This document shows, piece by piece, positions 55,805 through 64,000 of a DNA stretch of 64,000 nucleotides. The notes beneath the pieces were generated by a model. That model made no database searches. It was not told the origin of the DNA and saw nothing but the letters and a program-made list of their open reading frames with translations. Origin of the DNA: Akanthomyces muscarius (Eukaryota; Ascomycota; Sordariomycetes; Hypocreales; Cordycipitaceae); contig NW_026611617.1 of the NCBI RefSeq assembly GCF_028009165.1, positions 196,001 through 260,000 on the forward strand. The letters are read 5' to 3'. Within the stretch, counting starts at the first letter, position 1; the number at the start of each line of letters is the position of its first letter. The translations under genes were made by a program, and so were the position numbers.

Positions 55805-57118
55805 CTAAACCACCTCTACACCCTCAACAACCTCGACGGCAGGGCCCTCAATCTTCTTGACTTTACGCCCTTCCCAATAAGACATAAGACCGGCAAGCAT
55901 TGAGACACCGCAACCAAGGCCGATGAATAAACCCGTCGCCCAGCTCTAATTTCCAGTCAGATCTAGTCGGCTAGCGTTGATTGATGGCGCGGTATGACTC
56001 ACAGGGCGATCTATACGGTTGTAGTGCCACATGAAGAAGCACAGAACCGCCTGAAGTAGGGTGTTGCATACCATCATCCAGATTGTAAAGCCAAGTTTCC
56101 AGACGGGCGTAGGGGGGGCAACTTGGCCAGTAAAGGTGGGCGGTTTTATTTGGTCGTCTGTTTCGCCCTCCGTCTCCTGAATCTCCGTATACCAAGTCGG
56201 TGGACGGAACCAGCCGCGGTTCTGCTTGGCGAGCTTGGCCATGGCGATCCTCTCGCGCATGTGTGCGCCGCGAATGAAGTAGTACAGATCGCGGAAGCGC
56301 CAGGGCGCAAGACCGAAACCTGTGACGCAAAAGAGGGCGTTGAGGATCTGTGAGTCGATTTCGAGCCAGATCTTGCGCGGGGATGAGTTGTCATCGGCGG
56401 AGGGATGGTTCATGGCGGGCGCGGCTTTGAGTAGCAGGAAGAAGAGCATGGCCTAGAAAGTCAGCGAGATACAGCTTGGGAAAAGGCAGCTTCACATACA
56501 CCCCATGCCTGTAGATTGTTAGCGTTCGGACTAGGAACAAGTTTTGGTCATTGTATAGGTACGTACGACAATATTGAGACAGTAGATGGTAATGAGGAAG
56601 CCAGCCGGTGTGATGAAGAACTTCCAGAACGCCTGCAGGCCGTGCATAATTGTTGGCCCAATGTCTGCCTTTTTCCCATCGCTTTCGCCGTGGCTGTGAT
56701 GCCACAGATGATGTCTGTGACGGTGGTGCTCCTTTGTCTTGGCGGTCGGCTCTTGCTGAGCAGCTTCTGCAGGCGTTTCTGCGACGCGCACGGGTGGCGC
56801 CTTTTCCTGGTCAGACTCCTTGTCAAGAACTCGCGTGTTGCTGCGGACCAGCGCAAGTCGTCCGGTGTCTTCGTATACGGCAGCCAGACGCGCAGAATGG
56901 CCCTGCGAGTTGAATGTGATGTTGTTGGCGCCCATGTCCATGTCCCGGAGCTCCGTCAGGTTGGGAGCCTGGGCGATGGCAGTACCGGCGGCCTGCCAGA
57001 TGCCGAGCTGAGGATTGGCATTGATGACGGAAAGTGAGGCGCGTCGGGCACGGCCGACAATGGTCACGTTAGAGTCTTGGCCATCGGCATCAGAGGACCG
57101 ACGTGGTGAGGAAGCCAT
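55805..57118 (-). CDS. DUF2985 membrane protein
   Basis: Four exons (57118-56567, 56508-56500, 56452-56003, 55945-55805) join to 383 residues. The second exon is only 9 nt and supplies Ala-Trp-Gly, giving IVAWGAMLFFLLLKAAPAM, which fits the family's AWGxM segment. Other conserved parts are SPRKIWLEIDSQILNALFC, GFGLAPWRFRDLYYFIRG and the final SWATGLFIGLGCGVSMLAG. About five membrane helices are visible; the N-terminal 150 residues are soluble, with a His-rich cluster (EHHRHRHHLWHHSHGES) that could bind metal. The start MASSPRRSSD is the first ATG; the open frame before it starts with GTG. The function of DUF2985 proteins is unknown. Confidence 0.9.
56500..56508 (-). other. 9-nt microexon of the DUF2985 gene
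   Basis: GCATGGGGT is bounded by AATCTACAG before it and GTATGTGA after it. Skipping it would keep the frame, but the three residues are conserved in the family as I know it. The flanking introns are 58 and 47 nt. Confidence 0.7.
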
Positions 57119-58869
57119 GGCGTCGGTTGTTTGTCGACGGTGGTGATGCTGCAATGGGCGAGTTCGTGGCAGTAGCTCCAGCGGGTGGCCGCTATCCACA
57201 GGCTGGGGACCGTGCTAGTTTCGTCTTATTAGCGAGGTCTCAGTCGCTGCAAGCGCTGTAACTAGTGAGTTGAGCTATGGCCAGCAGGCAAATTAGCTTA
57301 TTACCTACCTATAGAGAGATCCGTAGACGACTGCAGTGTGTGTGGTATCCAACTCAGAGTGCGGCCGACGGAGAGTACTTGGGAAGCCCAGCAATCATAA
57401 GAATATACTGAAAGACGACGAGAGTATTTTGCATTTTTCATGCTATCCCGAAATCCGGATGGCGTGAAAGTCCGGGCCGGTGCTGAGGAAGACAATGCGA
57501 CGCAAGCATTGGTGGGATTGACGGGAGGACTTATTGTTTGGTTGCGGGGCGGCAAGGCTAGAAAAGTCGAGTCCCCGCGGTGTTGAGTGCTGTAACGCTC
57601 GCGGGGGGTCCGGCCGGCTTGGCCGGTACTTGGCAGTAGAAGTGGCGCCGGCAGATGCCTGGTGAAATCGATCTTGAAAATCAATGCTTATTTCGTATTC
57701 AAAATTTTCTCTAGCCTTGCGCCCTGGTTCTTTTTTCCCAGACTACTGGTACCATAGCGCTGCTTACAGGGTGCAGGGCAGGCTATATTTCCCGACCCTT
57801 GTACTCTGGCGTGTCTGGGTAGGCAATAGGTAGCCGTGCACAGCAGTACTGGGAGTGCAAGCTGATGTAATGGCGTCGGGGAGTGCGAGGCAGCCGAGAG
57901 ACGCAATGTAATAAAACCCGATACTTTTTCGCAAAGCTAGTTATAGACCAGAAATGGAAACGCCGTCGGGGAGGAAGATAGCGGCAAACCACGGTCGCGG
58001 TGTCAGTATGGCAGTCACAGGGCCTCTGGATGGCAGCTGAATGTCCGCCGCGACCAGCCGGTTCTAGCGCAAAGGTGCCCGCTAAAAACACCGGAAGCGT
58101 TCAAGGAGTGGCGGCAATGGCGGTGGTCGCTGATGAGCACGGCAATTGTGCAGCTCGCTTACAGTACCCAAGCTCAGGAAGACAAAGAGAAGCAAACAAA
58201 TAAGAGAAACGGGAAATTTCTGACGAGTGAGTTTTTCCTCATCATGCTCGAGATGAAATGCTGAATCGTCTCTTCTTTCCCATGTCAGAATCAGCACCTA
58301 ATTCCAGCACCGACAGCCACCAAAACCGCACTACAGGTGCCAGGCAATCGGGCCTTGCAGCGTCTCCACCCCCCATCGCCGGACGCCCGGAAAATCAGCC
58401 AAATCACCGTGGACCCTCGCCACAGGTATCTCTCCCGCCTCCCTCCAGCGCCCTCCAGCACTCCGTCGCCTCCCAGGCTAGCCGACCCGTCAAGTTCCGG
58501 CCCTGTGCTCGCTGAAGCTCTCCCGTTAGCGGCCTAGCTCAGGTGGCCGACGTCCGACTTTCTCAGCCTTTTAGTGGACGGGTCCCTGCCTGGCTTTGGA
58601 TCAGCGCCCCGTCATCTAAGCTCTGGCGCCCCTCCTGGGTAAAAAGCTCCATCTCTCATCTCGCATTTGTATTTTGCTGGTCTGCCAAAGCTTCTGCCAG
58701 CTTCGTTTGAGATAGCAACTCCCACCGCCATTTACCAGACATTGTCTGCCGTCGCTTCCATCACAACTTCAGGTTGCCAGACAGATTCTGCTATTTTTTT
58801 CGTATCTCTTGTCAGGGCCACAGCCCCTGCTCTCCTCGAGCTCTTCGTCACAGACACACACAGCAATTC
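57119..58869. promoter_or_regulatory. Divergent promoter region, DUF2985 / sterol glucosyltransferase
   Basis: 1.75 kb between two outward-pointing genes. The right part (58250-58860) is C/T-rich and probably a long leader of the glucosyltransferase transcript, with short upstream open frames. No gene is called. Confidence 0.4.
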
Positions 58870-61596
58870 ATGTTCCGCACCAAGTCGAGAGAGCCTGGCC
58901 AGCTCATCCTCGAGCAAGGGCCCTCGGGCTCTGTTGGCGACGATGGCCGCTTCAAGATTCGTTTCCATAGCGAAGCCCACTCCCTTGCCTCCTGGTATCA
59001 CGACCTTCAGTTGAAACGATCCTGCAAACACCCACCCAGCCGTCCAGCCTCGCCCGAAGCTCCCAAGACCGATCCTGCTAGCATCCCCCGCCTCAACATC
59101 GCCATACACATCGTTGGCTCCCGAGGCGATGTCCAGCCATTCATCCCCATTGCCCAGAGCCTTGGCAAAGCCCCGCACAATCACAGAGTGCGCATCTGTA
59201 CTCACCCAGTCTTCAAGGATTTTGTCGAGGAGCAAGGCGTCGAGTTCTTCAGCATAGGCGGTGATCCAGAGGCTCTCATGTCCTACATGGTCAGAAATCC
59301 CGGTCTGCTACCTAATAGAGAGAGTGTCAAGGCCGGTGATGTCGGCAAGCGTCGCGAGGAGATGGCCGAAATCATCAATGGCTGCTGGCGGAGCTGTATC
59401 GAGGCTGGTAACGGCATGGGTGAGCCCATCACGGCTGCTTCTGTCAAGGACCCCAAGGACCTCTTCCTCGCCGACGTCATCATCGCCAATCCGCCCTCCA
59501 TGGCCCATATTCACTGTGCAGAGAAGCTTGGTATTCCTTTGCACATGGTCTTCACCATGCCTTGGTCCCCGACCGACGCCTTCGCCCATCCACTAGCAGC
59601 CATGAACTACGGTGGCGCCGACAAGAAGATGGCCAACTACGTCTCCTTCATCATGATGGAGCTCCTTACATGGCAAGGGTAAGTTTCATTCTCACACTAT
59701 TGACTTGGTCGTCGTGTCCAATCCCTGCGACGCTCTAGTATCCTCGAATATTTTCTAACAATGTGCTGTAGCCTCGGTGACTTGATCTCCAGATTCCGCC
59801 ACCAGAAGCTCGGTCTCGACCCCATTAGTCCTCTCTGGGGCTTCCATCTACTTACACGCTTGCGCGTCCCGTTCACCTACCTATGGTCAAAGGCGTTGAT
59901 TCCCAAACCCAAGGACTGGGGGTCATACATCAACATTACCGGCTTCTCCTTTCTACCCCTTGCCAGCTCGTACACTCCCCCCGACGACCTTACTGCTTTT
60001 CTCGCCGCAGGACCGGCCCCCATCTACATTGGCTTCGGTTCTATTGTTGTTGAGAAACCGGAAGAGCTCACCAAGCTTCTTTTTACAGCGGTCAAGCAGG
60101 CTGGTGTACGTGCCATCATCTCCAAGGGCTGGAGCAAGTTCACTGGCAATGATGTGCCCGACAGCATCTATCTCATCGGCAACTGTCCTCATGACTGGCT
60201 CTTCCAGCGTGTATCTGCCGTCGTACATCACGGTGGCGCCGGAACTACTGCTGCTGGTATTGCCGCCGGGAAGCCTACTGTCGTAGTTCCCTTCTTTGGA
60301 GACCAGGCTTTTTGGGGTCAAATGATAGCTCGTGCTGGGGCTGGCCCGGATCCCATTCCATTCAAACAGATGACGGCCGATAGCCTCACGGAAAGCATCA
60401 CCACAGCCTTAAAGACGGAAGTCCAGAAAGGCGCCCAAGAGATGGCCAAGACAATTGCTGCAGAAAATGGAGCAGAAGATACCGTCAACGACTTCCTCGA
60501 AACCCTCGTCAGCGAGGACAAGCTACAATGCGACTTGTGCCCAGACAGGGTCGCCTCTTGGCTACACAAAAAGTCGGGTGCTCGCCTCAGTGGGTTTGCG
60601 GCGGCCTGTTTAGCTGATAGGGGCATTCTTACGCCTGATCAATTCAAGCTGATCCACCACAAGAGCTGGTATGTCGATGAAGGCGCCGAGCACCCGTTTG
60701 TAGGCATGGTTGCTTCCGCCACCGGCTTCGTTACTGCCGTCGCCATTGCCTCCTCTGACTATTCCAAAGCGTGGAAGCATAGGCCTAGCCACAAGGCCGA
60801 GAAGAAAGAAGCCACGGCCGAATCCTCACCTGAGTGCAAAGAAACTGTACCCGAGGACCACGTACCAGAACCGACGACCCATCCCGATGGTCGGCCGAGA
60901 ATCCTGACGCATGCGCCGACCAACATGACGCCTTCCCAGATGGAGCTCTCCGCCAGAAGAATGGCAAAGAAGTCTCTCCGCACTGTGCTTGCTCCCGAGC
61001 CTGGAGTCAAACGCGCACCTACTTTCAATGACAAACGCAAGGCAGAATGGGAGGAGTATGAGCATGGCCAACACGGTCGCACATTCTATCTTGTTCGCAA
61101 GACTGGAAGATTCGGTGTCGAGCTCGCCAAGGCAGGCCTCAAAGCCCCCGTCGCCTTCTTCTGGAACACGGCCAACGGCTTCCACAACTTTCCTTCATAT
61201 GGCTATGCCGGTATCGAGGTCCGTCGCAGAGACCAAATCACGGGCTTCGGCAGCGGTGTCCAGGTTGCGGGTAAAGAATTCGTACTTGGTTTTTGGGATG
61301 CCTTGTCCGGTATCTTCGTTCTGCCGTACGAGGGTACCAGAGACGAAGGTGCCAGGGGCCTGGGCAAGGGTATTTGGCGCGGTGGCAAGGGCTTTTTCTG
61401 CGGGCTGGGCGCTGCTGTCTTTGGTCTTCCCGGCTACACGCTCAAGGGCGTAGAGAGGGAGCTTTCAAAGCGCCATCTCACCAAGCTCAAGGCCGAGATC
61501 CTGCTCGTCAGACTTCGCAAGTCACTCATGGACTTTCGCGAGGCAACAGAGGAACAGCGCGAGGAGGTCGTCCAGGCATGGTTGGCCAAGTTTTAG
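58870..61596 (+). CDS. UDP-glucose:sterol glucosyltransferase-like protein (GT1) with VPS13/ATG2-like tail
   Basis: Two exons (58870-59678, 59772-61596) give 877 residues. The N-terminal lobe opens LNIAIHIVGSRGDVQPFIPI, the hallmark of glycosyltransferase-28-type sterol and flavonoid transferases. The UDP-sugar-binding lobe carries YIGFGSIVV and HHGGAGTTAAGIAAGKPTVV near residue 422, then FFGDQAFWG. Unlike Atg26 it has no GRAM or PH domain in front. After a charged linker (about 650-740) the last 140 residues are Gly-rich (GARGLGKGIWRGGKGFFCG, FGLPGYTLKGVERE) and resemble the C-terminal region of VPS13/ATG2 lipid-transfer proteins, which may bring it to membranes. It probably makes steryl glucosides. 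Confidence 0.92.
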
Positions 61597-61832
61597 GAAG
61601 TCGACAACACTCCGACTATCCATCACATTCTTTCATTTTTCACTATTTCACGACATGTCTGTTATATATATTGGGTGGCGATTTTATCATGTTTCTCTCT
61701 TGGGTCGATAGAATATCCGGCGCACAAGCGCATGCACTGCTTTTTGTATACATTTTAATAAGATTTTAATATTTTTTTATCTTTATTCGTAACTACTATA
61801 TTTATTTATGCATTTTGTTTTTGTTTCTGCAG

Positions 61833-63382
61833 CTATTTGGCGTGACAGTCGTTTTCGAATGAAGCCGTCGAGGCCCCCTCGCGACTGTCGCAATCGTCGT
61901 CATCCTCACGTTCATCCCATGTCGGATACTTGGCATCAAGCTCAAAAGCCGTGTCGGCTTCCATCAAGCGGGGGCTGATAGGTGATGCTTCGGTATCTAC
62001 ACTGGCGACGCGAGCCTTTGCCTTGCGTGCAGAGACGCTTGTGTTGGTGGCGTGGGAAACGGCAGACCTTTCAGACGCCGAGTGCAGCGTGCTGCCAAAA
62101 ACGCGAGGCCACATTCGCACGAGTATGAGCCGCAGCGTCGGCAGGCAGGCGCACATCAGACCGACGTTGATTTCAATCGTCGACCACAGTGCGACGGGCC
62201 ATTCATCCCACGTCGGATTGATGGAATTGGCAAAAGAGATGAGAGACTGCAGTCGCAGCGCCGAAACGACGGTGACACTTGTTTGGTTAGCTTACATGTG
62301 CCGCGCAGGGTCATGCTTGATGACTTACAAAGCGCCCGTTAAAAACATGATGGCCGCGCCGACCTTTTTCTTCCAGTGCAGCTCGAGCTTGCGGATCTGG
62401 AACAGCGGTATGCCAATCATCCAGACGTCAATGGCGACGCTGACGCCGCCATGTATCCATCCCAGCAGGTTGATCCGGGTGCAGTGGCCGTCGACGGGCT
62501 GGATGTACCGTAGCCAGTAGAACTCGATGGGCGTGCACTGGAAGACAGAGAGGAGCATAAACGTTAGGCCAAAGAGGGCCGTGGCGGCCATGGTCAGCCA
62601 GAGCGTGAGGCGGACGCCCGGGCCGGGGAATATGGAGAGGTAGAAGAATAGCAGGCTCAGCTTGATGGTGGTGACGAGGAAGAGGTAGAGGATCTGCTGG
62701 ATGTAGAAGAAGCGGCCAAAGGTCTCGACGACGTCGGGCGCGAGCGTCCACACGTCCTTGCCGAGGCCGTGCCGCGTGAGCCCCGCGCCGTTGATGATTG
62801 TGCACGGCAGGCCCACGGCGATGGAGACGATGATGAAGAGGTCGTCGAGGCCGAGCTTGCCGACGTAGCCGAAGCAGACCTTGAAGATGAGGCGCGCAAG
62901 GACCATGACGCCGGTGACGGCGCACAGCGTGATGGAGGTGACGTTGAAGGGCGTGGCGCGGTCGCGCCGCGGGAGGTCGCACGCCGACTGCGTGTGGTTC
63001 TTGGTGGCGATGCCCTCGGCGGTGCTGCACGCCGAGGAGACGCACGCGGCGAGCTGCTTCTCAATGGTCACGTCGCCGCACAGGCACGTCGCGTCGGCGC
63101 ATGCCTGGCCGTCTGTGACTTTTTCAATGCACGACGTCTACCAAGAGTCCGTGTTAGTTCCCCCCCGCAGAGCTACTACGCGCAAAGCTTCTCGTTGTCA
63201 CTTACAGCGCATGCTGGTACTAGTTGTAGTACGGTGGCGAGGGAGCGCCGCGATATGAGAGGACGCTCGTCCACGGCGGCATGATGTGGTGTGGACGAGG
63301 ATGGTAGCGGCTCGGCGTGGCAGACGCTTGCAAGCCATGCCGTGGCGACGGCGGCCAGTGGTAGTCGTCGGGAGAGCTTCAT
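61833..63382 (-). CDS. CFEM-domain, Pth11-like seven-helix receptor
   Basis: Three exons (63382-63206, 63137-62329, 62277-61833) join to 476 residues. A signal peptide covers about residues 1-23 (ending VCHA). A CFEM domain with eight cysteines follows from LVPACATSCIEK through CADATCLCGD to ACVSSACS, at about residues 54-105. Seven membrane helices come next, with LDDLFIIVSIAVGLP, FGRFFYIQQILYLF, KLSLLFFYLSIFP, LINLLGWIHGGVSVAID-type and FLTGAFVTVVSALRLQSL segments; the last spans a splice. The cytosolic tail is Ser-rich and acidic (DEREDDDDCDSREG). Family members are G-protein-coupled-receptor-like proteins, of which Pth11 senses host surfaces. The ligand is unknown. Confidence 0.94.
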
Positions 63383-64000
63383 CGTGAAAAAGTGGCGAGG
63401 CGTTATACACAGCAGGCGGACGACGATGACGGTCGCGGGTGATTGTATACCATCACCGCCGGCGACCAGCGGGGTTCTCTTTTTTTTTTTCCTTTTCGTC
63501 ACGGCCAGGGAGAGATATGTTGCTTGAATATGACGAAAGTTTTGTTTTATGTCAGGGACGGATGAAAAGGAAAGATCCGATCAGCAAAAATGAGCTTGGG
63601 GAAAAGAAATGGCATTTACCGGGTTCATCGCGTGGGTGCGTGGCCTGCGCTTCTTAATATACATTGAGCTACCAGTACTCCGTACACCTCCCCCAGATCC
63701 TGGTCTCTTGTCAAGAGAAAAAACTACACACGGACAGATACTCCGCTTCCGTTCCACACTACGATACCTTGCATCACTCTCTTTGTGCTAATATGCCGCA
63801 GCGGGATGGGGGGACGGGGGGCTACCAAGCATCAGTCCGAGAGCCCAGCCCAGCTGCGCGGCCCGGGTACAAGGAATAAGACCACATCGAGTCAGGGGAG
63901 GGAAACTAATAAAGAGCTGTCAAGCTGCGTGTCTTCTCCACCCCCGCAAACGTCCAGGGGAGGGAGAGTGACGGGAAAGAAGAAGAGTGTGAAAAAAGCG
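63383..64000. other. Promoter region of the CFEM receptor, window end
   Basis: Upstream of the CFEM receptor, with a run of 11 T at 63480-63490. Short frames only; no further gene starts before the window ends. Confidence 0.4.

Noticed and set aside
62428..63045. Long Arg/His/Pro-rich frame on the minus strand
   Set aside because: It is a shifted frame of the CFEM receptor; the Arg, His and Pro richness comes from reading G/C-rich codons out of phase.

Overview
The window reads as nuclear DNA of a filamentous ascomycete (Pezizomycotina), most likely a sordariomycete and plausibly of the order Hypocreales. This is inferred from gene content (CFEM/Pth11-like receptor, Zn2Cys6 regulators, GH71, GH54 and GH18 secreted hydrolases, DUF6604, F-box/ankyrin, CorA-like and DUF2985 proteins) and from gene structure: 47-100 nt GT-AG introns, single-gene transcription units on both strands, no operons. 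I could not fix a genus. I rebuilt 25 protein-coding genes; in the multi-exon models the summed exon lengths are whole numbers of codons and the joined frames restore family motifs. No tRNA, rRNA, CRISPR array or intact transposon was recognised.

Layout. 0-9 kb: a cyclopropane-synthase-like methyltransferase, a small secreted cysteine-containing protein, an epoxide hydrolase, and divergently a DUF6604 protein with a GC-AG intron. 9-15 kb: a 1,496-residue ABCC transporter. 16-20 kb: a secreted CBM18 protein with a bacterial-looking lysozyme-like domain, facing a GH54 arabinofuranosidase. 22-30 kb: an F-box/ankyrin protein, a Zn2Cys6 regulator, a divergent FAD/NAD oxidoreductase and a GH18 chitinase. 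32-42 kb: a metallo-beta-lactamase-fold protein, a second Zn2Cys6 regulator, a zinc alcohol dehydrogenase, a 2H-phosphoesterase-like protein with an altered catalytic motif, a CorA-like membrane protein and a GH71 alpha-1,3-glucanase. 45-51 kb: a sterol-desaturase-type hydroxylase, a DUF1275 membrane protein and a PEP-mutase/oxaloacetate-hydrolase-like enzyme. 51-64 kb: a second secreted cysteine-containing protein distantly related to the one at 2 kb, an MFS transporter, a DUF2985 membrane protein with a 9-nt microexon, a sterol glucosyltransferase with a VPS13/ATG2-like tail, and a CFEM receptor.

The secreted enzymes together suggest an organism that degrades or remodels plant hemicellulose (GH54) and fungal walls (GH18 chitin, GH71 alpha-1,3-glucan), fitting a saprotroph, mycoparasite or pathogen. 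There is no PKS or NRPS and no convincing metabolite cluster. The most unusual points are the two related secreted proteins of unknown function, the CBM18/lysozyme-like fusion, the 9-nt microexon, and the His-to-Tyr change in the 2H-phosphoesterase-like gene. Several gene-free stretches of 1.5-2.7 kb hold no recognisable gene.
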